Shown: one piece after another, positions 19,034-26,518 of the stretch
How the letters are laid out: every line of letters begins with the position of its first letter
Position numbering within the stretch: position 1 is the stretch's first letter
Source of the DNA: JAICYJ01 sp963737445
GTDB lineage: Bacteria > Actinomycetota > Thermoleophilia > Gaiellales > JAICJC01
DNA length: 64,000 bases
NCBI GenBank assembly: GCA_963737445.1
Contig: CAVTSO010000019.1
Span: 372,001-436,000, forward strand
Reading direction: 5' to 3'
Notes under the pieces: generated by a model
Told to the model about the DNA's origin: nothing
Databases searched by the model: none
Seen by the model: the letters and a program-made list of their open reading frames with translations, nothing else
Program-made: the position numbers and the translations under genes

Positions 19034-19852
19034 TCAGGGGCCGGTGAGGCTGGCGTAGATGCGGTTGCGGGGCGCGCCCGTCAGCTGCGATGCCAGCGCG
19101 GCCGCGCGCTTCGCACCCACGGCCGCGGTCAGCTCGGCCAGGAGCGCCGGGTCCGGGAGCGCCGGGGCGGCCGGCTCCGCCGCCGCCAGCACCAGCGTCA
19201 CCTCGCCCTTCGGAGGATCGGCGAAGCGCCCGGCCAGGGATGCGGCGTCGCCGCGCTCGACCTGCTCGTGCAGCTTGGTCAGCTCGCGGCAGACCGCCAT
19301 CCGCCTGCCGGGGTCGCGTTGCGCCAGACGCGACAGCGTGGCGGGCAGACGGCGCGGGGACTCGAACGCCACGATCGGAAGTCCCGCCGGGTCGAGCCGG
19401 TTGAGCAGCGCGGCGAGCGCGCCCGCCGACCGTGGCAGGAAGCCGGCAAACGCGAAGCCGCCACCGGCCATCCCCGAGGCCACCAGCGCCGTGGTCACTG
19501 ATGATGGGCCGGGCAGCACCACGAGCTCGATGCCGGCCGCGATCGCCTCGGACACGAGCCAGGCGCCCGGATCCGACACGGCCGGGAAGCCCGCATCGGT
19601 CAGCAGGCAGATGCGCTGTCCCTCGGCGACGCGCCGCAGCAGCGCCGGCGTCTGGGCACGCTCGTTGTGCTCGTGCAGCGCGATCAGCGGCAGGTCGATG
19701 CCATGCCGTTGCAGCAGGGTGCGCGAGTGGCGCGTGTCCTCACATGCGGCCACGTCGGCGCGCCGCAGCTCCTCCAGCGCGCGCAGGGTGATGTCGCCGA
19801 GGTTGCCGATCGGCGTCGGGCAGACGACCAGCGCGCCGCCCGGGACCGTCAC
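19034..19852 (-). CDS. rsmI: 16S rRNA (cytidine-2'-O)-methyltransferase RsmI
   Basis: Methylates the ribose of C1402 of 16S rRNA together with RsmH. 272 residues of tetrapyrrole-methylase fold: LVVCPTPIGNLGDITLRALE, ACEDTRHSRTLL, LLTDAGFPAVSDPG, VVLPGPSSVTTALVASG, FLPRS, FESPRRL and CRELTKLHEQV are all family motifs in the right order. The C-terminal domain (ELTAAVGAKRAAALASQLTG) is also present. The GTG or ATG start at 19852 overlaps the ROK kinase stop by 4 bp. Confidence 0.95.
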   Translation of the reverse strand: MTVPGGALVVCPTPIGNLGDITLRALEELRRADVAACEDTRHSRTLLQRHGIDLPLIALHEHNERAQTPALLRRVAEGQRICLLTDAGFPAVSDPGAWLVSEAIAAGIELVVLPGPSSVTTALVASGMAGGGFAFAGFLPRSAGALAALLNRLDPAGLPIVAFESPRRLPATLSRLAQRDPGRRMAVCRELTKLHEQVERGDAASLAGRFADPPKGEVTLVLAAAEPAAPALPDPALLAELTAAVGAKRAAALASQLTGAPRNRIYASLTGP

Positions 19853-20793
19853 AGCACCAGCGCGGCCGCGCCCAGCACGCCCGCATCGTTGCCCAGCTCC
19901 GCGGCCACGATCCGCGCGCCGGCGGTGGCCTTCAGCACTCGGCGCTCGTACTCCTCGCGTGCAGGAGCCAGCAGCGCCTCACCGGCCGCCGCGACACCGC
20001 CGCCGATCACCACCACCTCCGGGTTGAAGATGTTGACCAGGTTCGTGATGCCAACGCCGAGGTGTCGGCCGACGATCGCGAACACCCGCATCGCCTCCTC
20101 GTCGCCGGCGCGGGCACGATCGATCATGAACCGCGCGTCCAGGTCCTCACCGGCCGCGCGCGCGGCCGCGAGGCCGCCGTGGGGATGGTCGGACGCGACC
20201 TGCTGGGCCGCCGCCATCACGCCCGTGGCCGAGGCCAGCACCTCCAGGCAGCCACGGCTGTTGCAGTGGCCCTGGCAGTGCGGACCGTTCTCGTCGATGG
20301 ACATGTGCCCGAGCTCGGCACCTGACCCGATCGAGCCGCGGTAGAGCCTGCCGTCCAGCACCAGGCCGCCACCCACGCCCGTGCCCAGCGTCAGCATCAC
20401 CACGTTGCGGGCGCCCCGTGCGGCGCCGATCCGCCACTCGGCCAGGCAGGCCACGTTGGCGTCGTTGTCGATCTCGACCGGCACGCCCAGCCGCGACGCC
20501 ATCTCGGCCTTGAAGTCGAGGTCCTCGAGCGGCACGTTGGTCGAGTCCAGCACGCGCCCGTGGCGCTGGTCGATCTGCGACGGCAGGCCGAAGCCGACGG
20601 CAGACGGTGCGGTGTCCTTGCTCACCGATTCCACCAGTCGCTCGATCGCGCTCAGCAGCACAGCCTGGCTGCGGAGATCGGTCGGGGCGGCGCTGCGGGA
20701 GACGATTTCGAGCCGATCGGACACAAGCGCGGCCTTGATCGAGGTGCCGCCGAGGTCGATTCCGACGGCAGCCGGGGGGGAGGAGTCGGGCAT
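19849..20793 (-). CDS. ROK-family sugar kinase (glucokinase-like)
   Basis: 314 residues from the ATG at 20793. ROK fold: phosphate-1 loop VGIDLGGTSIKAALV, DNDANVACLAEW with the catalytic Asp, TLGTGVGGGLVLDG (phosphate 2), ELGHMSIDENGPHCQGHCNSRGCLE, which holds the ROK zinc site (H followed by three Cys), and IGGGVAAAGE (adenosine motif). This pattern fits actinobacterial glucokinases, but N-acyl-mannosamine and other sugar kinases share it, so the substrate is an inference. Two in-frame upstream ATG codons exist (20808, 20868); 20793 places the start ten bases after the TATGTT box and matches the family. It diverges from the LCP gene. Confidence 0.88.
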   Translation of the reverse strand: MPDSSPPAAVGIDLGGTSIKAALVSDRLEIVSRSAAPTDLRSQAVLLSAIERLVESVSKDTAPSAVGFGLPSQIDQRHGRVLDSTNVPLEDLDFKAEMASRLGVPVEIDNDANVACLAEWRIGAARGARNVVMLTLGTGVGGGLVLDGRLYRGSIGSGAELGHMSIDENGPHCQGHCNSRGCLEVLASATGVMAAAQQVASDHPHGGLAAARAAGEDLDARFMIDRARAGDEEAMRVFAIVGRHLGVGITNLVNIFNPEVVVIGGGVAAAGEALLAPAREEYERRVLKATAGARIVAAELGNDAGVLGAAALVL

Positions 20794-20802
20794 GGCGGTG
20801 GC

Positions 20803-20809
20803 TAACATA
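20803..20809. promoter_or_regulatory. Overlapping divergent -10 boxes (ROK / LCP)
   Basis: TAACAT (20803-20808, plus) ends nine bases before the GTG at 20818; on the other strand TATGTT (20809-20804) ends ten bases before the ATG at 20793. Both starts would be essentially leaderless, and the two promoters cannot be occupied at once. Confidence 0.5.
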
Positions 20810-20817
20810 ACAGCGCC

Positions 20818-22016
20818 GTGCCCGAGCAACTGAGGTCCAAGCCCTACCGCGTCTACCGCGGCGGGCACGTTCGCAAGGATGACCCCGACGCCGCCCGTTT
20901 CGCCTTCGGGGAATCGGGCGTTGCCACGGCCGACCGCCCGGTCACGCCGCCCGGCATGACCCGTCCCGGCATGACCCGCCCCGGCCGCCGCCGCCCCCGC
21001 CGTCGCTGCCCGGCCGCCAGGTAGCGACCGTGCCGCCCCGGCGGCGCTTCCGCCCCGGTTGGAAGCGCGGCATCCTGCTCGGCATCGGCGCCATCGTCGT
21101 GCTGCTGGTGTTTTGGCTGTACCTCGGCTACCGCTCCTTCTCGAACGAGATCGCCAAGGCCAACGCCCGGCTCGACCACAAGACCGAGAAGGCGTTGACC
21201 CCCGCCGGCAACATCCTGCGCAGCCCGCAGGTGACGCTGGTGCTCGGCTCCGACAGCCGCGGCGCCAACAGCACCGCCCGCGCAGACTCGATCGTCCTCA
21301 TGCGCACCGACCCGGGCAAGCACCTGATCAGCATGCTCTCGATCCCGCGCGACCTCTACGTCAACATCCCCGGCCACGGCCGCACCAAGATCAACGCCGC
21401 CTACGCCTACGGCGGCGCACCGCTCCTGATCCGGACGATCAACTCGCTCACAGGCCTGCAGGTGAACCACATCGTGCTCGTCAACTTCGCCGGCTTCAAG
21501 GAGCTGATCGACTCGCTGGGCGGCGTCACGCTCTACAACAAGCGCAAGATCGTGTCGTCCCAGCCGTTTGACGGTCACAACTGGGTGTTCCCGAAGGGCA
21601 CCATCACACTCGACGGCCGCAGGGCGCTGGCCTACTCACGCATCCGCCACACCACCAACCCCCAGGACACCGACATCACCCGCACCGAGCGCCAGCAGCT
21701 GGTGATGCAGTCGCTGTCCCACCAGCTGGTGTCGTTCTCGAGCCTGCTGCACCTGCCGTCGATCGGCAGCTCGCTGGCCAAGCCGCTGACCACCGACCTG
21801 TCGGCGAACGAGCTGCTCGGCATTGGCTGGGACAAGTTCCGCGCCGGTCGCACCCTGGAGTGCCACGCGGGCGGCCTACCGCAGGTGATCGGCGGCCAGG
21901 ACGTCCTGCTGTCGGTGCCGCAGAACCGGCAGGTGGTGCAGATGTTCCTGGGCGAGATCGCGCCGATCCCGGCGTCCAAGGGCTCGCTCTACGACCCGGG
22001 CTGCCAGGTCAAGTAA
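20818..22016 (+). CDS. LytR-CpsA-Psr (LCP) family glycopolymer transferase, N-terminus out of frame
   Basis: LCP enzymes attach teichoic-acid-like or arabinogalactan polymers to peptidoglycan on the outer face of the membrane. The main frame (GTG 21030 to TAA 22016, 328 residues) has one membrane helix (residues about 12-34) and a complete LCP domain: VLGSDSR, RADSIVLMRTDPGK, MLSIPRDLYVNIPGHGRTKINAAYAYGG (catalytic/phosphate-binding Arg and Asp residues), VDHY-equivalent VNFAGFKELIDSLGG and RALAYSRIRH. Just upstream, GTG 20818 opens a 68-codon frame (PEQLRSKPYRVYRGG ...) whose KPYRVYR start and Pro/Arg linker look like the cytosolic N-terminus of such proteins; it ends at a TAG five bases before 21030. 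I treat both as one gene with an indel in the linker; two genes remain possible. Confidence 0.85.
20950..20979 (+). repeat. 15-bp tandem repeat (x2) in the LCP linker
   Basis: cccggcatgacccgt (20950-20964) and cccggcatgacccgc (20965-20979) encode PGMTR twice in the proline/arginine-rich linker of the LCP N-terminal frame. It sits next to where the reading frame appears to be lost. Confidence 0.8.
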
Positions 22017-22031
22017 GCGGCGCCGGGCCGG

Positions 22032-22376
22032 TCAGCCCTCGGCGGCCTTGGCCGGCTTCGCGTCCCCGCCGCTCTTGGAGTCGCTGCCCGCGCTCTTCGA
22101 CCCGCCGCCGCTCTTGGCGCCGTCCGACGACGACTTGGAGTCGGAACCGGAACCGGAACCGGAATCGGCCTTTGCCTCGGCCGACCCGGCGGCCTTCTTG
22201 CCGCGCCCGTAGTCGGTCGAGTAGAACCCCGACCCCTTGAAGTGGATGGCGACCGGGTGCAGCACGCGCTGTGCCGGGGCACCGCAGACCTCGCACACCG
22301 ACACCGCGTCATCCGTGAACTTCTGGATCAGCTCGAAGCGGTGGTCGTTTTCGCAGCGGTACTCGTAGATCGGCAT
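22032..22376 (-). CDS. FmdB-family zinc-ribbon protein
   Basis: 114 residues. The N-terminal 55 residues are an FmdB-type zinc ribbon: PIYEYRCENDHRFEL, then CEVCGAPAQRVLHPVAIHFKGSGFYSTDYG, with likely ligands C8, H12, C28 and C31. The remaining half is a low-complexity Gly/Ser/Lys/Asp tail, usual for the family. The function is unknown; members are annotated as putative regulators. ATG 22376 (PIYEY start) is preferred over GTG 22382 because the -10-like TAAATT (22391-22386) ends nine bases before it. It is convergent with the LCP gene (15 bp) and divergent from the GT4 gene, with a CIRCE-like site between. Confidence 0.9.
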   Translation of the reverse strand: MPIYEYRCENDHRFELIQKFTDDAVSVCEVCGAPAQRVLHPVAIHFKGSGFYSTDYGRGKKAAGSAEAKADSGSGSGSDSKSSSDGAKSGGGSKSAGSDSKSGGDAKPAKAAEG

Positions 22377-22410
22377 CGTCACACAAATTTACCAGCCACC
22401 CGGGACGCTG

Positions 22411-22437
22411 TTGGCACAGTGCTGCCGGGAGTGCCAA
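22411..22437. promoter_or_regulatory. CIRCE-like inverted repeat (possible HrcA operator)
   Basis: TTGGCACAG - 9 bases - GAGTGCCAA. The outer eight bases of each arm (GTTGGCAC / GTGCCAAC) are perfect inverted repeats. The right arm differs from the CIRCE half-site GAGTGCTAA at one base, and the 9-base spacer is the one CIRCE uses. It lies between divergent fmdB and the GT4 gene, overlapping the expected -35 areas of both. Confidence 0.5.
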
Positions 22438-22468
22438 CGCCGTCGCACCCGGTAGCATGGCGAATCCG

Positions 22469-23671
22469 ATGAGGATCGCGATCGTCACCGACTTCTACTA
22501 CCCGACCCTGGGTGGGATCAGCGAGCACGTGGACGGTCAGGCCCGTGCGCTGACCGATCTCGGCCACGAGGTGACCGTCGTCACCGGCCGCAAGCTGGGT
22601 GCCCCGCCGGTGCAGGACGACGCGATGGCGGTCCCGAAGCCGACCTTCGAGGTGGCCACCATCGGCACGTCGATCCGCCTGTACGTGCCGGGCTGGGGCA
22701 ACGGCGCCGAGACCACCCACACCATCGGGCCGCGGCTCGGCCGCCGGCTGGGCGCATTCTTCCGGGGGCGCGGCTTCGACGTGGTGCACGTGCACGCCCC
22801 CTACAACCCGCAGATGCCGGCCTGGGCGATCGACAACACCCCCGACGACGCGCTCTCGATCGCCACCTTCCACAGCGTATTTCCGCAGACTCTGGGTATG
22901 GATATCCAGGCCGAGCTGATCCGGCCCGCGATCGAGCGGCTGGACGGCCGTGTGTGCGTCAGCGCGGCCTGCATCGGCTCGCTCACCCCCTACTTCCCCT
23001 ACGCCTACGACGTGATCCCCAACGGCATCGACACCAACCACTTCTCGCCCGACGCAGAGCCGGTGGCTGAGCTGATGGGCGACCACCGCTCGATCGGGTT
23101 CGTGGGCCGGTTCGATCCCCGCAACGGGCTGGACACGATGATCCAGGCCCACCAGCTGCTGTTCGCCGAGCGGGGGCCGGCGGTGCGCCTGATCGTGGTC
23201 GGCGACGGCCCGCTGCGCCCGTACTACGAGCGCATGGTCAGCGACGCCGCGCGGCCCTACGTGCACTTCGCAGGCCGCCTCAACCGCAGCCGCCCCAACT
23301 ACCTGGTCACCGGCGACGTGTTCTGCACGCCGTGCGATCGCGCCTCGTTCGGGATGGTGCTGCTGGAGGCGATGAGCTGCGGCCGGGCGGTGGCGGCCAG
23401 CCGCATCAGCGGCTTCCAGCTGCTGATGGAGGACGGGCGCCAGGGCTTCCTGGTGCACCCGGCCAAGTCGCCGGAGCGGTTCGCCGCGGCGCTGGCGCGG
23501 CTGCTGGACGACGACGCTGGGCGGGAGCGGATGGCCGCCGAGGGCCGCAGGACAGCGCTCGAGCGCTACGCCTGGCCACAGATCGGCGCGCAGCTCGAGA
23601 ACTACTATGCCGATCTGACGGCAGGACGACGACCGGCATGGGCAAGCGCCAGGTCATCAGCCTCTTCGTAG
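22469..23671 (+). CDS. GT4-family glycosyltransferase (PimA-like)
   Basis: 400 residues from ATG 22469 (ATG 22457 is also in frame but lies inside the TAGCAT box at 22453-22458). A GT-B fold, cytosolic or membrane-associated: MRIAIVTDFYYPTLGGISEHV (glycine-rich acceptor loop), VVHVHAPYNP, ATFHSVFP, IPNGIDTNHFSP, FVGRFDPRNGLD (start of the donor domain) and the GT4 motif near ASFGMVLLEAMSCGRAVAAS with the E-x7-E pair. This resembles phosphatidylinositol mannosyltransferases and related glycolipid enzymes; the exact sugar and acceptor are not determined. It overlaps the next gene by 34 bp, so the deacetylase-flippase fusion is probably its functional partner. Confidence 0.9.
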   Translation: MRIAIVTDFYYPTLGGISEHVDGQARALTDLGHEVTVVTGRKLGAPPVQDDAMAVPKPTFEVATIGTSIRLYVPGWGNGAETTHTIGPRLGRRLGAFFRGRGFDVVHVHAPYNPQMPAWAIDNTPDDALSIATFHSVFPQTLGMDIQAELIRPAIERLDGRVCVSAACIGSLTPYFPYAYDVIPNGIDTNHFSPDAEPVAELMGDHRSIGFVGRFDPRNGLDTMIQAHQLLFAERGPAVRLIVVGDGPLRPYYERMVSDAARPYVHFAGRLNRSRPNYLVTGDVFCTPCDRASFGMVLLEAMSCGRAVAASRISGFQLLMEDGRQGFLVHPAKSPERFAAALARLLDDDAGRERMAAEGRRTALERYAWPQIGAQLENYYADLTAGRRPAWASARSSASS

Positions 23672-25512
23672 CGCTCGCCGCCGTCTGGCTGACGGGCGCG
23701 GCGGTGCTGGCGGTGGCCCTCGGCGGGCTGTTCGGCGATCTGGTGTTCGCCGCGGCGGTGCTGACGGCGCTGGTGCTGGCATGGGCGGCGTTCACGCCCA
23801 ACAACCCGCTGTTCGGCCGCGTCATCGGCGGTGGCCGGGTGCTGGCCCCGAAGGCGGCGATCACCTTCGACGACGGGCCCAGCGCCGAGTTCACGCCGCC
23901 GATCCTGGACGCGCTGGCGGAGGCCGGCGTGCGCGCCACCTTCTTCGCGCTGGGGCGCCAGGTGCGCGCGCACCCCGAGATCGCCCGCCGGATCGTGGCC
24001 GAGGGCCACGAGCTGGCCAGCCACGGAGACGACCACCGGCTGCTCACCTTCGAGGGGCCGACCGGGATCGCCCACCAACTGCGCGCGCTGGACGAGGCTG
24101 TGATTGGTGCGACCGGCGCCGCCCCGGCGCCGCTGTTCCGCGCCCCTCACGGCTTTCGCAGCCCCTTCCTGGTACCGGTCGCGCGCCGCCTCGGCTACCG
24201 CGTGGTGGGCTGGACGGCGGGCGTCTGGGACACGGCCAAGCCCGGCATCGAGCGGATCGTCGACCGCAGCGTGTCTCGGCTCTATCCCGGAGCGATCCTG
24301 CTCCTACACGACGCCGACGGCTCCGGCAACGGCGACGACCGGTCGCAGACGGTGGAGGCGCTGCCGCTGATCCTCGAGGCCGGCAAGGAGCAGGGCATCC
24401 AGTTCGTGACCATCTCCGAGCTGGCCGGAGAGCTGCGCCCGCACCGGCGCATGGCGCTGAGGGCGATGCTCGTGGCCGCGGCCGTAGTCTGCGGCGTGCT
24501 GATCCTGTCCACCAAGCTCGACCTGAAGGCATTGGGCGGCGTGATCACCGACGCCAGTCCCACGCTCGTGTTCGCGGCGCTGGCCGCAAACCTGGTGTCG
24601 GTGGCCGCCAAGGGCCTCACCTGGAAGGCCTCGCTGGACGCGGTCGAGGGCATCCCCGGAGCCGATGGAGAGCCCGACGGCCGCTTGAACGTGCACTTCT
24701 CAGAGGTGGTGCCGGCCATCTTCATCGGCTTCCTGCTGAACACGGTGCTGTTCGCGCGACTGGGCGAGGTGGCGCGGATCTCGGTGCTGCGACGCAAGCT
24801 GAGCGCGCGCGGCGTCGAGGTGCCGCTGCCGACCATGGTCGGCACCCTGGTCACCGAGCAGCTGCTGTCGGGGGTGACGCTGATCGCCGTCCTGGTGGGC
24901 GTCACGGTCTTCGTGTCGGTGCCCGGTTGGGCGGTGAACCTGCTGCTGGTGCTGATCGGCGTGGTGCTGGTGATCGCCGTGGCTGCGTGTGCGATCGAGG
25001 TGTGGGCGCGCTACCGGCGCGGCAACGTGCCGACGGAGTCAGCCATCGTCGAGCGCTGGTGGCACCTGCTCGGTATCAGCCTGGGCGCACTGCCAATGGC
25101 CCTGCGCCAAGGCCAGGCGCTGTTCCGGCGGCCGCGGCTGCTGCTGTGGGCGCTGTTCACGTCGACCCTGTCGTGGCTGGCGCAGATGGTCGGCATCCTG
25201 TGGGCGCTCGAGGCCTACGGCATCGAGAAGGGCATCGGGGCGGCGGCGCTGGTGTTCCTGGCATCGAACCTGGTCGGCCTGTTCCCGATCGTGCCGGGCA
25301 ACCTGGTCGTGTTCCAGGGCGCCACGTACACCGCGCTGCAGGTTTACAACGTGCCCACCAACCTCGCCATCACGTTCTCGATCGGCCTGCAGCTGATCGA
25401 GGCGGTGCTGGGCGTCGGCATCGGCTTCTTCTTCCTCAGCTACGAGGGCCTGTCGGTGGGCGAGCTGCGGGCCGAGGCCGAGGCCTCCAACAGGGTCAAA
25501 GAGCCGTCGTAG
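23638..25512 (+). CDS. Polysaccharide deacetylase fused to a flippase-like LPG_synthase_TM domain
   Basis: 624 residues in one unbroken frame. Two N-terminal helices (about 6-50) precede a NodB domain (about 70-255): AAITFDDGPS at 73-82 (catalytic Asp and metal Asp), SHGDDH at 128-133 (H-x3-H metal site), RAPHGFRSP and ILLLHDADG. After HRRMALRAM (about 278) comes a second, polytopic part (about 280-610) with seven to eight helices and the pattern of the UPF0104/lysylphosphatidylglycerol-synthase transmembrane family: RLGEVARISVLRRK, TEQLLSGVTLIAVL, FLASNLVGLFPIVPGNLVVFQGA. The combination suggests a lipid-linked glycan that is moved across the membrane and deacetylated outside. No stop or strong ribosome site separates the halves. 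The 3' end overlaps the convergent hisA by 73 bp. Confidence 0.9.
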   Translation: MGKRQVISLFVALAAVWLTGAAVLAVALGGLFGDLVFAAAVLTALVLAWAAFTPNNPLFGRVIGGGRVLAPKAAITFDDGPSAEFTPPILDALAEAGVRATFFALGRQVRAHPEIARRIVAEGHELASHGDDHRLLTFEGPTGIAHQLRALDEAVIGATGAAPAPLFRAPHGFRSPFLVPVARRLGYRVVGWTAGVWDTAKPGIERIVDRSVSRLYPGAILLLHDADGSGNGDDRSQTVEALPLILEAGKEQGIQFVTISELAGELRPHRRMALRAMLVAAAVVCGVLILSTKLDLKALGGVITDASPTLVFAALAANLVSVAAKGLTWKASLDAVEGIPGADGEPDGRLNVHFSEVVPAIFIGFLLNTVLFARLGEVARISVLRRKLSARGVEVPLPTMVGTLVTEQLLSGVTLIAVLVGVTVFVSVPGWAVNLLLVLIGVVLVIAVAACAIEVWARYRRGNVPTESAIVERWWHLLGISLGALPMALRQGQALFRRPRLLLWALFTSTLSWLAQMVGILWALEAYGIEKGIGAAALVFLASNLVGLFPIVPGNLVVFQGATYTALQVYNVPTNLAITFSIGLQLIEAVLGVGIGFFFLSYEGLSVGELRAEAEASNRVKEPS

Positions 25513-26207
25513 AGGGCGCGGCCGATCACTGCGCAGTCGGCACCGGCTGCGGCCACGGCGGCCACGTCGACCGCCGACCCGATCCCGCCGGCGGCCATCA
25601 GCAGGCCCGGCACGCGTGGCCGCAGGCGCGTCAGCAGGGCGGTGTCGGGCCCGTCACCGGTTCCGTCCCGCTCGATCGCGGTGACCAGGAAGTCGCGCAC
25701 GCCGGCCTCGGCCAGCGACCGCACGAAGGTCTCGGCCGCGACCCCGGTGTCCTCCAGCCAGCCCGCCGCCCGCACCGTTCCCTCGCGTACGTCGGCGGCC
25801 ACCGCCACGCGGGCGGTGTCACGGGCCAGCCGCCCGACAAGCTGCGGCTGCGCCGCCGCCAGCGTGCCCACCAGCACGCGCGCCACCCCCAGTTCGAGCG
25901 CATCCAGGATCGCGCGCTCGTCGCGGATGCCACCCCCCACCTGGACGGCCATGCCGGAGCCGCCCACCAGCCGCCGGATCGCCTCGCCGTGGGCGAGCGG
26001 GCGCACGCCGTCGCGGGCGGCGGAAAGGTCGATCACGTGCAGCAGGGTCGCGCCCTGCTCGGCGTAGGTGGCCGCCACCCGGTCAGGTTCGACGGCGTAC
26101 TCCGTCACCTGGTCGTAGCGCCCCTGACGAAGCCGCACCACCTGACCGTCCAGCAGGTCGATCGCCGGCACCACGCGGACCGCCGTGCCGTTATCGCGGT
26201 TTAGCAT
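25440..26207 (-). CDS. hisA: Phosphoribosylformimino-5-aminoimidazole carboxamide ribotide isomerase
   Basis: Catalyses the Amadori rearrangement of ProFAR to PRFAR in histidine synthesis. 255 residues, (beta/alpha)8 barrel: VVPAIDLLDGQVVRL with the N-terminal catalytic Asp, HVIDLSAARDG, VQVGGGIRDERAI, and in the second half LVTAIERDGTGDGPD (second catalytic Asp region) and LMAAGGIGSAVDV. The ATG at 26207 lies inside the 14-bp palindrome of the intergenic region; no internal start fits better. It is divergent from the rest of the his genes with only 17 bp between start codons. Confidence 0.95.
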   Translation of the reverse strand: MLNRDNGTAVRVVPAIDLLDGQVVRLRQGRYDQVTEYAVEPDRVAATYAEQGATLLHVIDLSAARDGVRPLAHGEAIRRLVGGSGMAVQVGGGIRDERAILDALELGVARVLVGTLAAAQPQLVGRLARDTARVAVAADVREGTVRAAGWLEDTGVAAETFVRSLAEAGVRDFLVTAIERDGTGDGPDTALLTRLRPRVPGLLMAAGGIGSAVDVAAVAAAGADCAVIGRALYDGSLTLLEASASARSSPTDRPS

Positions 26208-26222
26208 GCTAAAATGCTAGCA
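26200..26222. promoter_or_regulatory. Palindromic his operator and overlapping divergent promoters
   Basis: A perfect 14-bp palindrome TTTAGCATGCTAAA (26200-26213) is followed directly by the palindrome TGCTAGCA (26215-26222). TAAAAT (26210-26215, plus) ends nine bases before yerC, and TAGCAT (26219-26214, minus) ends six bases before hisA, so both -10 boxes lie inside the palindromes. A bound repressor here would block both directions. The TrpR-like protein encoded next door is the obvious candidate. Confidence 0.65.
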
Positions 26223-26224
26223 CG

Positions 26225-26518
26225 ATGGCAGAAGACTGGCGGGACTCGAACATCGACGAACTCTGCGACGCGCTGCTGGTGCTGCGCACGCGCGACGAGG
26301 CGGCGGCGTTCCTGCGCGACATCTGCTCCCTGCACGAGCTCGAGTCGCTGTCTCACCGCTGGCAGGCGGCGCGCCTGGTGTACGCCGGGACGCCCTACGC
26401 CCGCGTGGCATCGCAGCTGCACGCGTCCACCGCGACCGTCACCCGGGTCGCGCACTGGCTGAACCACGGCGAGGGCGGCTACCGGCTGGTGCTGGAACGC
26501 ATGGGAACGCGGCGATGA
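26225..26518 (+). CDS. TrpR/YerC-family regulator (probable his repressor)
   Basis: 97 residues of the YerC/YecD (TrpR-superfamily) type: a helical N-terminus (WRDSNIDELCDALLVLRTRDEAAAFLRDICSLHE) and a helix-turn-helix (LESLSHRWQAARLVYAGTPYARVASQLHASTATVTRVAHWL). Such proteins are found with histidine genes in several Gram-positive groups. It is the first gene of the plus-strand his run and overlaps hisG by 4 bp (ATGA), so it is made with the enzymes. Likely binds the palindrome between itself and hisA; the effector is probably histidine, by inference. Confidence 0.85.
   Translation: MAEDWRDSNIDELCDALLVLRTRDEAAAFLRDICSLHELESLSHRWQAARLVYAGTPYARVASQLHASTATVTRVAHWLNHGEGGYRLVLERMGTRR

Noticed and set aside
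20942..21010. Possible CRISPR-like repeat near the LCP linker
   Set aside because: Only two adjacent 15-bp copies with no spacers; it is a coding tandem repeat.
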